Source of the DNA: CAYZEZ01 sp964477295
GTDB lineage: Bacteria > Bacteroidota > Bacteroidia > Bacteroidales > SM23-62
NCBI GenBank assembly: GCA_964477295.1
Contig: CAYZEZ010000013.1
Span: 1 to 32,716, forward strand
DNA length: 32,716 nucleotides
Reading direction: 5' to 3'
Part shown: positions 15,450 through 23,392 of the stretch, one piece after another
Layout of the letters: each line of letters starts with the position of its first letter
Numbering within the stretch: position 1 is the stretch's first letter
Notes under the pieces: model-generated
The model's input: the letters and a program-made list of their open reading frames with translations, nothing else
What the model was told of the DNA's origin: nothing
The model's database searches: none
Made by a program: the position numbers and the translations under genes

Positions 15450-16847
15450 ATGAAAGAACTGAATAGGAAAAAAATCAAAGATCTACTGCGTGAAAAGCAA
15501 ACAGGGAATTCTGTTTTGTTGAAAGGTTGGGTAAGGACCAAACGAGGGAATAAAACAATTTCATTTATCGCCTTAAACGACGGAAGCACCCTGGAAAATA
15601 TACAGGTTGTTGCAGAGAACGAAAACTTCGATGAGGAAATAATAAATAATATAAACACCGGTGCTTGCATTGAAGTGGAAGGAACCATGGTTGAATCACT
15701 CGGGAAGGGTCAGGATTTTGAAATACAGGCAGGTAAAATTAAGCTCTATGGTGCCGCTGATCCCGAAGTATATCCTTTACAGAAAAAGGGCCATTCAATG
15801 GAATTCCTGCGTGAAATTGCCCACTTAAGGCCCAGGACAAATACTTTTGGGGCCATCCTGAGACTCAGGCACCACCTCTCGTTTGCTATTCATAAGTACT
15901 TTAACGATAAAGGATTCTTTTATATTCATACTCCTATCATTACCGGATCTGATTGCGAAGGAGCCGGGGAGATGTTCAGGGTGACAACCTTTGATCTGCA
16001 TAATGTTCCGTTGGATGAGGATAATAAAATTGATTTCCGGAAGGATTTTTTCGGGAAGGAGACTAACCTGACTGTTTCAGGACAGCTGGAGGGGGAAACC
16101 GGTGCCCTTGCTTTATCCGGTATATATACTTTTGGACCAACATTCAGGGCAGAAAATTCAAATACACCCAGGCACCTGGCCGAGTTCTGGATGATCGAAC
16201 CGGAGATGGCATTTTATGAAATCGAGGATAACATGGATCTGGCTGAGGATTTCCTGAAGTACCTTATCCGTTATTTATTGGAAAATTGCATGGTTGACCT
16301 GGAATTTTTACAAAAAATGTACGACAATGAATTGATTAACCGTCTGAATTTTATCATTGAGAACGATTTTGTGAGGATCATTTATACCGAGGCCGTTGAT
16401 ATACTGAAGAAAGCCGGCCAGAAATTCGAATTTCCCGTTGATTGGGGCCTCGATCTGCAATCTGAACATGAGAGATACCTGGTTGAGAAACATTTCAAGC
16501 GGCCTGTTATTATAACCGACTATCCCAAATCTATCAAGGCTTTTTATATGAAGCAAAACGAGGATGGAAAAACGGTCAGGGCAATGGATGTATTATTCCC
16601 GAAAATTGGTGAAATAATAGGTGGATCGCAACGGGAAGAGAACTATGATAAACTTTATCAGCGCATTAAAGAACTTGAAATACCCGGGGAAGACCTCTGG
16701 TGGTATCTCGAGACAAGAAAATTCGGAACAGCACCCCATAGTGGCTTTGGCCTGGGCTTTGAGAGATTGATGCTTTTTATTTCCGGTATGAGTAATATCA
16801 GGGATGTTATCCCGTTTCCAAGGACTCCTAAGAATGCTGAGTTCTGA
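15450..16847 (+). CDS. asnS: Asparaginyl-tRNA synthetase
   Basis: Class IIb synthetase that charges tRNA-Asn with asparagine. 465 residues, normal for the family. An N-terminal OB-fold anticodon-binding domain (~1-125; VLLKGWVRTKRG, FIALNDGS) precedes the catalytic domain. Motif 2 is in TFGPTFRAENSNTPRHLAEF, which with FWMIEPEMAF favours Asn over Asp. Motif 3 is GFGLGFERLMLFISG near the C-terminus. The ATG at 15450 follows a long, GC-rich, apparently structured leader. rpoN follows after 72 bp, with a small inverted repeat between them. Confidence 0.97.
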   Translation: MKELNRKKIKDLLREKQTGNSVLLKGWVRTKRGNKTISFIALNDGSTLENIQVVAENENFDEEIINNINTGACIEVEGTMVESLGKGQDFEIQAGKIKLYGAADPEVYPLQKKGHSMEFLREIAHLRPRTNTFGAILRLRHHLSFAIHKYFNDKGFFYIHTPIITGSDCEGAGEMFRVTTFDLHNVPLDEDNKIDFRKDFFGKETNLTVSGQLEGETGALALSGIYTFGPTFRAENSNTPRHLAEFWMIEPEMAFYEIEDNMDLAEDFLKYLIRYLLENCMVDLEFLQKMYDNELINRLNFIIENDFVRIIYTEAVDILKKAGQKFEFPVDWGLDLQSEHERYLVEKHFKRPVIITDYPKSIKAFYMKQNEDGKTVRAMDVLFPKIGEIIGGSQREENYDKLYQRIKELEIPGEDLWWYLETRKFGTAPHSGFGLGFERLMLFISGMSNIRDVIPFPRTPKNAEF

Positions 16848-16870
16848 TTGTGGGGGATTCAATAATTACG

Positions 16871-16889
16871 GGAAATTTCGTAAATTTCC
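16871..16889 (+). promoter_or_regulatory. Inverted repeat GGAAATTT-CGT-AAATTTCC between asnS and rpoN
   Basis: A perfect 8-bp stem with three-base loop, 24 bp after the asnS stop and 31 bp before rpoN. It is followed by only TTTG, so it is a weak terminator at best; an operator for rpoN is possible. Confidence 0.35.
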
Positions 16890-16919
16890 TTTGTAAAACA
16901 TGATAAGACGGGTGGGAAG

Positions 16920-18386
16920 ATGCTAAAACAGAAATTACAACAGAAATTACTTCAAAAACTCTCTCCGCAGCAGATACAAATGATTAAGCTGCTGGAAATT
17001 CCGACCATACTACTTGAAGAAAGGATAAAAAAAGAGCTGGAGGAGAATCCTGTGCTGGAAGAGGGTGCAGATGAAGAAGCCCCATTGAAGGAAAGGGATG
17101 ATTCAACTGAGACAGGGGATAGTGCTGAATCAGACAACGATCGTGATGAATTTGCCCTTGATGATTACCTGAATGATGAGGATATTCCAATATACCGGCT
17201 GAATGCAAAAAACTATTCAAGGGATGATAAGAGGGAAGAAATCCCCTTCTCTATCGGTTCTTCATTCCATGAATATCTTGAAAGCCAGCTTGGCCTCAGG
17301 AAGCTTACAGAGAAACAGGAAATCCTTGCAGGGTACCTGCTTGGAAACATAGATGACGACGGATATCTGCGTAGAAAACTGGAAGCAATTGTTGATGACC
17401 TGGCTTTTACCCAGAATATTCAAACCAACGAAGAGGAACTACACGAAATATTAAGGATAATACAGGACTTTGATCCTATTGGAGTGGGTGCCCGTGACCT
17501 GCAGGAATGTTTGCTGCTTCAAATTGAGTGTAAAAACCTGGATCAGCCGGAAATATTACTGGCAAGGAAGATCCTCAAGTATTACTTTCCGGAGTTTACA
17601 AAGAAGCACTACGAGAAAATTATTACAAGGCTGAATATATCTGAAGAACAACTCAAAAATGCTGTAGCAGAAGTCTTAAAGCTGAATCCAAAGCCAGGAA
17701 GTTCGTTCAGCGATCCCCATAATAAAAGTATTCAACATATTGTTCCGGATTTTGTACTGGAGAATAATGAAGGTGAGCTGCAGTTGAGCCTGAATGCAAG
17801 AAATGTTCCGGAACTCAGGGTCAGTCAGACTTACAGTGATATGCTTGAAACCTATAATGTGCATAAGGACAGCCAGACGAAAGACGAGAAAGATGCAGTT
17901 GGTTTCGTTAAACAAAAACTGGATTCTGCAAAATGGTTCATCGATGCTATTAAGCAAAGGCAAAATACCCTTTTGCTGACCATGAATGCCATCATTAATT
18001 ATCAAACCGATTATTTCATGGAAGGGGACGAGAAACAAATGAAACCGATGATCCTTAAAGATATTGCAGACATTACCAACCTTGATATTTCAACCATTTC
18101 CAGGGTGGCTAACAGCAAGTATATTCAAACTCACTTTGGTATCTTTCCATTGAAATACTTTTTCTCGGAAGGATTGCAAACCGATGCAGGGGAAGAGGTT
18201 TCCACCAGGGAAATCAAGAAGATACTGGAAGAATGTATCGAAGGTGAGGACAAAAAGAAGCCACTTACTGATGAGAAGCTGGCCGATATCCTGAAAGAAA
18301 AGGGATATCATATTGCACGCCGGACGGTGGCGAAATACCGCGAACAGCTCAATCTGCCGGTTGCACGATTAAGAAAAGAGTTATGA
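16920..18386 (+). CDS. rpoN: RNA polymerase sigma-54 factor
   Basis: 488 residues. Region I (1-~50) is Gln- and Leu-rich (LSPQQIQMIKLLEIP), the activator-interaction part. A strongly acidic region II (~50-95) follows, then the core-binding domain (~110-300; DIDDDGYLRR, FDPIGVGARDLQECL, LNPKPGSSF). The DNA-binding part includes a helix-turn-helix around DIADITNLDISTISRVANSK and the RpoN box ARRTVAKYRE at residues 466-475. All are intact. It directs RNA polymerase to -24/-12 promoters with an AAA+ enhancer-binding activator; no such activator is in the window. It is flanked by asnS and, 6 bp downstream, a PAP2-like membrane protein gene. Confidence 0.97.
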   Translation: MLKQKLQQKLLQKLSPQQIQMIKLLEIPTILLEERIKKELEENPVLEEGADEEAPLKERDDSTETGDSAESDNDRDEFALDDYLNDEDIPIYRLNAKNYSRDDKREEIPFSIGSSFHEYLESQLGLRKLTEKQEILAGYLLGNIDDDGYLRRKLEAIVDDLAFTQNIQTNEEELHEILRIIQDFDPIGVGARDLQECLLLQIECKNLDQPEILLARKILKYYFPEFTKKHYEKIITRLNISEEQLKNAVAEVLKLNPKPGSSFSDPHNKSIQHIVPDFVLENNEGELQLSLNARNVPELRVSQTYSDMLETYNVHKDSQTKDEKDAVGFVKQKLDSAKWFIDAIKQRQNTLLLTMNAIINYQTDYFMEGDEKQMKPMILKDIADITNLDISTISRVANSKYIQTHFGIFPLKYFFSEGLQTDAGEEVSTREIKKILEECIEGEDKKKPLTDEKLADILKEKGYHIARRTVAKYREQLNLPVARLRKEL

Positions 18387-18392
18387 CAATCT

Positions 18393-19028
18393 ATGAAGGG
18401 CACAGCTAAATTCATATCAATAATATTTCATCCCCTCCTGATCCCTACGTTCGGGTTTCTCATTCTGTTCAATTCAGGTACGTATCTTTCATTTCTCGAT
18501 TTTAATTTCAAGAAAATGATTTTCATAATTGTAGTGCTAAGTACATGCCTGATCCCACTCAGCCTGATCCCTTTTTTTCTTTATCAGAAAATGGTTTTCT
18601 CCATCCATTTGCCGGAGAAAAAGGAGAGATTTGTCCCCCTGGGAATAACCCTTCTGCTATACGTTTTCTGTTATATGCTACTCAGAAAAGTTCCTATTCC
18701 ACCCCTGTACCATGCTTTTTGCTTTGCATCAATGATTACTGTTCTGCTAACACTGGTCATTACCATAAAATGGAAAATAAGCCTTCATATGGTTGGGATA
18801 GGAGGTTTAACGGGACTAATTACTTATTTGATTTTTTCGATGCGGATAAACCTCGAGTTTTATCTGATCATTGCAATCGTTGCTGCCGGCCTGGCAGGTA
18901 CTTCCAGGTTATTTCTTGATGCCCATAAACCGCCTCAGCTATATGCAGGATTTGTACTGGGGCTCATTACTATTCCTGCTGTGATGTGGGTCTACCTGTC
19001 TTTCCCATTTTTTCCAATTCAGAGATAG
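18393..19028 (+). CDS. PAP2-like integral membrane protein (degenerate active site)
   Basis: 211 residues with about six hydrophobic membrane helices. The PAP2 phosphatase motifs are recognisable but altered. C1 appears as EKKERFVP (~residues 72-79). C2 appears as ISLHMVGIGG, where the usual PSGH is replaced by SLH. C3 is SRLFLDAHKPPQ, which keeps SR and His but has Gln in place of the final Asp. Family members dephosphorylate lipid phosphates such as undecaprenyl pyrophosphate; this one may be a non-canonical or inactive relative. It starts 6 bp after rpoN, so it is likely co-transcribed. Its last 59 bp overlap the 3' end of the convergent glycosyltransferase gene. Confidence 0.7.
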   Translation: MKGTAKFISIIFHPLLIPTFGFLILFNSGTYLSFLDFNFKKMIFIIVVLSTCLIPLSLIPFFLYQKMVFSIHLPEKKERFVPLGITLLLYVFCYMLLRKVPIPPLYHAFCFASMITVLLTLVITIKWKISLHMVGIGGLTGLITYLIFSMRINLEFYLIIAIVAAGLAGTSRLFLDAHKPPQLYAGFVLGLITIPAVMWVYLSFPFFPIQR

Positions 19029-20088
19029 CATTTGCTAACAGGGACGGATCAAATTCCAGGTTTGCAGGTTTGTAATTTTCCAATACGGGAAGGGCGTCCT
19101 GCAAATTGAAATCCTTCTGTTTGTAATACGGAAACATATTGTTTTGCGAAAGATAATCTGCCAGGTATTCCTGTTCCGTTTGTCCCGGAGTAGGAACGAG
19201 ACAGGCTGTTTTTTTCAGTGCAGCAAGATCCATAATGCTTGAATATCCTGACCTGCAGATAATAAAGCGGGCAGAAATCAGCACATCCGACAACTCCTGG
19301 CCTGTCAGGAAGGAGACCCTGGTACAATAATCGGTGATATCAACATTTTCTTCTTTATCAGGACGGCCACAGACCATCAGCGATTTCTTTCCGAAACCGG
19401 CCAGCTGTATTGTAAGCAATTCCTCAAAAACTGATCGCTGGGGTTCAGGGCCGGAGATAACGGCTACCACTTCATATTTCAATTCCTTAGGCGCTTCCTG
19501 TTCCATTCCATCAAACCTTGAAAGGGGACCGATAAATCTGGCATTTTTTGGGATAACAGGAATGTGAGAAAGTCCTCCACTCAGATTAGGAAATCCTTGA
19601 TAATCAGGGATCCAGAATGCATTGAACCGCCTTATAACCAACCTGTTAATGCTTATGATCATTCGTTCAAAGAATTTACTTTTAACAGGCAATTTTATTG
19701 CCAGTTGATGTGTAATCAGGACCGATGGAATTCCCGAATTCCACAGTCCATAGCGTGCATCTGAAATAACAAGGTCTATCTGCTCATTCCTGATGATCTT
19801 TATTAATGCCCGATGTTCCCTTATTGTATTGATGATCCATCCGGGAAGCAGTTTCAAAATCGCAAGCCATGCAGGGATTTTTCTGTCATATTTTATTTCA
19901 GAAGCAGGCAGGGATATGAATTTCTTGTAAGGAAATTCATTTTTAAGAAGAGACAGGGACAGGCCTGAGCCGGCAATTATTATCTCATGTCCCCTTGCTG
20001 ACAATTTCTGAATAATAATGGAATCGCGGCTTGCATGGCCCAAGCCCCAATCCAGCGGGCAGACCAGGATGCGTTTTTTATCGGTCAC
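18970..20088 (-). CDS. MurG-like glycosyltransferase (GT28-type fold)
   Basis: 372 residues with a GTG start (20086-20088). The N-terminal half begins RILVCPLDWGLGHASR, the glycine-rich donor-side loop of GT-B enzymes. The middle has VISDARYG and VLITHQL. The C-terminal domain has a GPLSRF linker, VAVISGPEPQR and the nucleotide-sugar binding segment ARFIICRSGYSSIMDLAALKKTACLVPTPGQTEQEYLADYL, similar to MurG and related UDP-sugar transferases. The donor and acceptor are unknown; glycolipid or cell-envelope glycan synthesis is likely. It shares the 4-base overlap GTGA with the upstream radical SAM gene, implying translational coupling. Its 3' end overlaps the PAP2-like gene on the other strand. 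Confidence 0.82.
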   Translation of the reverse strand: MTDKKRILVCPLDWGLGHASRDSIIIQKLSARGHEIIIAGSGLSLSLLKNEFPYKKFISLPASEIKYDRKIPAWLAILKLLPGWIINTIREHRALIKIIRNEQIDLVISDARYGLWNSGIPSVLITHQLAIKLPVKSKFFERMIISINRLVIRRFNAFWIPDYQGFPNLSGGLSHIPVIPKNARFIGPLSRFDGMEQEAPKELKYEVVAVISGPEPQRSVFEELLTIQLAGFGKKSLMVCGRPDKEENVDITDYCTRVSFLTGQELSDVLISARFIICRSGYSSIMDLAALKKTACLVPTPGQTEQEYLADYLSQNNMFPYYKQKDFNLQDALPVLENYKPANLEFDPSLLANAISELEKMGKTGRPTSQQE

Positions 20089-20864
20089 GATTGAACGTCG
20101 GTTTTTATTCCAATCCCCTCAATCTGATCGGCAATATCCCTGAGCATTTCATATGGGATCTTTTCAAGACCGGGAACAGGGGTTACACGGGCAAAAGTGT
20201 AGACCATTACCTTCACGGGCCGCAGGATCCAGTATAATTTATAAAGTTCCCGGAGCTCCTCCGGTGTTGTATTGTCGATATTTTGATTACGGCATTTTCC
20301 CTTTACAAACAAGGTCTGGATAATCATGCGGCCATTAAATAATTTAAGATTATTGATGATATCGGTTAATTTAACATTTCCCAATGGTTTATTGAGTGCC
20401 TGAAACGTTGCTTCGATCCCGGTATCCAGCTTTAGCACATTTTTGTCAACTTGCTCAAGGGCTTTGTATACTGATGACTTATGAACCAATGATGCATTTG
20501 ATAGAACAACAATTTTACTGCCGGGGGAAATTAAATTACGAATTTGAATGGTGTCTGAAATTATCCCCTCAAATTCAGGATGAAGCGTCGGTTCCCCATT
20601 CCCTGCAAATGTAATTGTATCGGGGGAGTGTCCGGAATCTGTGAGCTCGCGGAGCCTATATTCAAGTTTCTTAATTATGGTATCTCTGTCCGGGAATGAA
20701 GATCCTTTTGAATGGCCCTTTTCAGTAAATCCACACTCACAATAAATGCAATTAAATGTACAGATCTTTTTCCCTGCAGGCAAAAGATTAATGCCAAGCG
20801 ATGAACCAAGTCTACGGCTGGCAACTGGTCCGAAAATAATGGAATCAAAGAGAAACGTATGCAT
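20085..20864 (-). CDS. Radical SAM protein (COG0731-like)
   Basis: 259 residues from ATG 20864 (MHTFLFDSIIFGPVASRRLG). The frame extends to 20969, but the extra 35 codons look non-homologous. The Fe-S cluster motif CTFNCIYC (CxxxCxxC) follows LGINLLPAGKKI; TFAGNGEPTLHPEF is the glycine-rich SAM-binding block and VLSNASLV a later strand. This matches the COG0731 group of Fe-S oxidoreductases, related to tRNA wybutosine-type enzymes; the substrate in bacteria is undetermined. The catalytic cysteines are all present. It is the first gene of a coupled pair with the glycosyltransferase, overlapping it by 4 bp. Confidence 0.88.
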   Translation of the reverse strand: MHTFLFDSIIFGPVASRRLGSSLGINLLPAGKKICTFNCIYCECGFTEKGHSKGSSFPDRDTIIKKLEYRLRELTDSGHSPDTITFAGNGEPTLHPEFEGIISDTIQIRNLISPGSKIVVLSNASLVHKSSVYKALEQVDKNVLKLDTGIEATFQALNKPLGNVKLTDIINNLKLFNGRMIIQTLFVKGKCRNQNIDNTTPEELRELYKLYWILRPVKVMVYTFARVTPVPGLEKIPYEMLRDIADQIEGIGIKTDVQS

Positions 20865-21008
20865 AAACGATTGGCTGAAAAAGTAAATGTAAAGATTATT
20901 TTTTGATATAGTTCCAGCCAGCCGGGCTGGACCCAAGCCGACGACAATTTTACTTAAAATTCCATGCAATTTTCTCTTTTTCTCTGAAAACCTGCATGAT
21001 TAAAATCA

Positions 21009-21038
21009 TTGTCTGTAATTGTGCATAAGGTATTTTTG
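21009..21038 (+). promoter_or_regulatory. Promoter of hemerythrin gene (TTG-N19-TATTTTTG)
   Basis: TTG (21009-21011) is followed after exactly 19 bp by TATTTTTG (21031-21038), the Bacteroidota promoter spacing. Start of transcription is expected near 21045. TAAGGAGG (21055-21062), an unusually strong ribosome binding site for this phylum, then precedes ATG 21072. Both show that the in-frame ATG at 21009 is not the start. Confidence 0.75.
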
Positions 21039-21071
21039 TTTACAAATTCTATAATAAGGAGGAAACGGAAA

Positions 21072-21479
21072 ATGGATCCGGAAGGATGGAAGGCTAAATA
21101 CAATTTAAATCTGAAGTTTATCGATGATCAGCATAAGTATTTTTTCAATACCATGAATAAATTACGAGCGTGTGTAGAAGATGGAAGTTGTGAAAGTTCA
21201 GGAACAGGAATATTCTTCGAACTGGCTCACTATGTTGAACATTACCTGATTCAGGAAGAGATCTATTTTAAGGATTATCATTTTCCCAATTATAAGCAAC
21301 ACAAAGAACTTCACAGCAATTTCATTGAAAGATTTATCCGGTTTCAAAAAGATTTTGAATCGAAATCGGACAAGGTTTGTTCAGATATGCTTGCGTTTCT
21401 TGAGGAATGGTTCGCAAATCATATTCTGAAGTATGACAAAGAGGCCATTGATTATTTAACAGAAAAAGGGGTGGAGTAG
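21072..21479 (+). CDS. Bacteriohemerythrin-like diiron protein
   Basis: 135 residues (MDPEGWKAKYNLN), a four-helix bundle of the hemerythrin family that binds O2 or senses oxygen/metals through a di-iron centre. Ligand candidates are His21 in DDQH, Glu62, His77 and His81 (H-K-E-L-H), and His117 with Asp122 (HILKYD). The spacings 62-77, 77-81 and 117-122 match the family. The position expected for the second His (four before Glu62) is Tyr58, with His57 and His53 next to it, so the site may be altered. It is monocistronic with its own strong promoter and Shine-Dalgarno sequence. There is no signal peptide, so it is cytosolic. Confidence 0.88.
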   Translation: MDPEGWKAKYNLNLKFIDDQHKYFFNTMNKLRACVEDGSCESSGTGIFFELAHYVEHYLIQEEIYFKDYHFPNYKQHKELHSNFIERFIRFQKDFESKSDKVCSDMLAFLEEWFANHILKYDKEAIDYLTEKGVE

Positions 21480-21668
21480 GTAGGAATCAATCGATCTATA
21501 ATTAGTGATTAACGATTTATGATTTAAGAAGAGAAGAAGAGGAGAGGGAACTCAGAATAACGAATAACGAATTTTAAAGAAAAAGAGGAAGAGATCTCTG
21601 ATTAAAGATTAACGATTTATGATTTTAGAAGTAGAAGAAATGCCAATAAGAAATAAGGGAACATGGAG
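21480..21668. repeat. Intergenic direct repeats (gattaacgatttatgattt)
   Basis: A 19-bp unit is repeated exactly at 21507-21525 and 21607-21625, 100 bp apart; with one mismatch the match extends to agaag (25 bp). Between are purine-rich tracts and gaataacgaataacgaatt (21555-21573). The region is non-coding and separates the convergent hemerythrin and adhesin-operon genes. Confidence 0.6.
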
Positions 21669-22100
21669 CTAAGAACTTATCAAATTCTTTAATTTACTTT
21701 CCGCAGTTAATCTCATATTTTCCAGGTCCATATCATCTATCAGTTCTATTCCCGGTCTTTTACCGGCCTCAAGGCTACCCAGGCGGCTCTCCTGAGAGAT
21801 TTTTCTGGCTGCATCAAATGTCAGGCACCGGATGAGTTTATCTAATGTTAATTCGGGATTTTTTATTTGACCGTTAAAGATAAACTTACATACTTCTTCA
21901 GGCGAAGAAGGCTCAATGGCTTCATATACAATTCCCGGGATTAGAATTCCCTGGTAAAACTCAAGCTTTGGTAATTCTTTAAGATCTCCTCCTGTATCCA
22001 CAATTCGAATAATGGTACCATTGTCTTCTGTCTCGATAATCCCAAATGGCAATGGACCTGAGATTATCGGAAATACATAGTATGCAGACAGCTTTCTCAT
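21669..22100 (-). CDS. Amidohydrolase-like protein lacking the TIM barrel
   Basis: 143 residues. The N-terminal ~60 residues match the beta-sandwich start of chlorohydrolase/aminofutalosine deaminase-like amidohydrolases: MRKLSAYYVFPI, then GIIETEDNGTI, then EFYQGILIPGIV. In a normal enzyme a metal-binding NxHxH and a ~280-residue barrel follow. Here the sequence passes directly to EAIEPSSPEEV and then a typical C-terminus (LTFDAARKI, LGSLEAGKRPGIELID). All metal ligands are absent, so hydrolase activity is not expected. It is an intact frame, so either a conserved short form or an in-frame deletion. It is last in the adhesin operon, 25 bp after the DUF4296-type lipoprotein gene. Confidence 0.7.
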   Translation of the reverse strand: MRKLSAYYVFPIISGPLPFGIIETEDNGTIIRIVDTGGDLKELPKLEFYQGILIPGIVYEAIEPSSPEEVCKFIFNGQIKNPELTLDKLIRCLTFDAARKISQESRLGSLEAGKRPGIELIDDMDLENMRLTAESKLKNLISS

Positions 22101-22125
22101 GGATCAGGCAATTACCTTTAAGTAA

Positions 22126-22473
22126 CTATTTAAGGGTCTTGATAGAATCCTGCATCAGATCGAGCTGCATGATTACTTTGTCGTAAATATCAATCATTTC
22201 CTTTGGATTTCTTGATAAATACCATAAAGTAGTATCAAGTTGGGTTTTGGTAATATTGTATTTCCTGAAAATGTCAGAATGGACATCGATAGAGTCGTAA
22301 TGATTTGCCAGGTCACGAAACTCACGTGTTGTTTGTAATGCATATACCAGGTGAAGGTCAACAAGAACAGGTACCAGTTTATCATCAGGGATGAGCAGAT
22401 CGGCACCAGGTTTTTTATCGGATGAACAGCTAATCAATAAAAGGAGGGTGAACAGGGATAAAATTCTGAGCAT
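22126..22473 (-). CDS. DUF4296-type lipoprotein
   Basis: 115 residues. The signal peptide MLRILSLFTLLLLISC has a lipobox with lipidated Cys16. The mature part begins LLIPDDKLVPVLVDLHLVYAL and continues with helices containing FRKYNITKTQLDTTLWYLSRNP and a C-terminal helix, the pattern of the DUF4296 family, whose role is unknown. It is presumably anchored in the outer or inner membrane facing the periplasm and matured by LspA. It lies 18 bp after porP and 25 bp before the barrel-less amidohydrolase gene in the same operon. Confidence 0.8.
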   Translation of the reverse strand: MLRILSLFTLLLLISCSSDKKPGADLLIPDDKLVPVLVDLHLVYALQTTREFRDLANHYDSIDVHSDIFRKYNITKTQLDTTLWYLSRNPKEMIDIYDKVIMQLDLMQDSIKTLK

Positions 22474-22491
22474 TTTAATTCAGTACTTAAA

Positions 22492-23391
22492 TTATCTTCT
22501 GATGTCATTAAAACGATACCCAATCATGATCTCGTGTGTACCGGAATTATATTTTCTCAATTCTGTTACTGTAAAGTCGTATGAATACCCTATATAGATT
22601 CTGTTTTCATAAGTATATCCAACTAAAAATGAAAGTGCATCTTTCGACCTGAATGATAATCCGGCCCAAACCATATCAAGGTATGTGACTCGGGCATTGA
22701 AATCCACCTGGATCTGTTTGGGTGCAGTACCCTTGATCATGGCTGAAGGTTCGACTGTAAACTGGTTATTTATCTCATAAATATAACCGCCTGTGATGTA
22801 AAAATGGCTTTTTAACTTGTTCAGGCTTGTAGCCTGTTCGTAGAATTTTAGTTTGGTGTTGATCAGTTGTGATGTCGAGAATCCGGCATAGAAATTTTTG
22901 GCATATACATAAGCGCCAAGGTTTGCATCCGGCACAATGCTATTGACGGTACCCTGAAGGGCCAGGTCGGATTTATCTTTTAGTTTGATCTGGGTCCCGT
23001 CAACCTTAAATTGCATTATACCAAATGACACACCCATTGATAGCCTTATATCATCGGATAGGGCGACATTGTATGCATAGGACCCTGTTAGCCCTGCCTT
23101 GCTTGTGGGTCCGGTCACATCGTAGTAAAGATATCCGCCATAACCCATAGGTAATTTTTCATGAGGCCCGTAAAAAGACAATGTATTTGTAAGGGGAGCG
23201 TCCGGGACACCTATCCATTGAAACCTGTGATTCGACCTTATCTGATAGAAATTATCGGTACCTGCAAGTGCCGGGTTGTATATAAATTTATTGAACATGT
23301 ACTGGGTATACATGGGAGATTGCTGCCCGGTTACCCTGTCTGGCAAGGCAAGAATTATAATAAAGATTAATATGGTATAAACTCTGTTCAT
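22492..23391 (-). CDS. PorP/SprF-family outer-membrane protein (type IX secretion)
   Basis: 299 residues. A signal peptide (MNRVYTILIFIIILALPDRVTG) is followed by the family hallmark QQSPMYTQYMFNKFIYNPALAG. Alternating aromatic/hydrophobic strands of an outer-membrane beta-barrel come next, and the C-terminus is HEIMIGYRFNDIRR. PorP/SprF proteins are partners needed for secretion or surface attachment of T9SS cargo with type B C-terminal domains, typically encoded next to that cargo. Here the start codon lies 1 bp after the adhesin stop, the strongest sign that it serves that adhesin. Length is typical (about 300). Confidence 0.93.
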   Translation of the reverse strand: MNRVYTILIFIIILALPDRVTGQQSPMYTQYMFNKFIYNPALAGTDNFYQIRSNHRFQWIGVPDAPLTNTLSFYGPHEKLPMGYGGYLYYDVTGPTSKAGLTGSYAYNVALSDDIRLSMGVSFGIMQFKVDGTQIKLKDKSDLALQGTVNSIVPDANLGAYVYAKNFYAGFSTSQLINTKLKFYEQATSLNKLKSHFYITGGYIYEINNQFTVEPSAMIKGTAPKQIQVDFNARVTYLDMVWAGLSFRSKDALSFLVGYTYENRIYIGYSYDFTVTELRKYNSGTHEIMIGYRFNDIRR

Positions 23392-23392
23392 T

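Noticed and set aside
20865..20969. 35-codon N-terminal extension of the radical SAM protein
   Set aside because: Similarity begins at the Met at 20864, and the extra part is low-similarity sequence containing a short ccagcc/ggctgg inverted repeat.
21009..21071. 21-codon N-terminal extension of hemerythrin
   Set aside because: A promoter lies within it and a strong Shine-Dalgarno site precedes ATG 21072.
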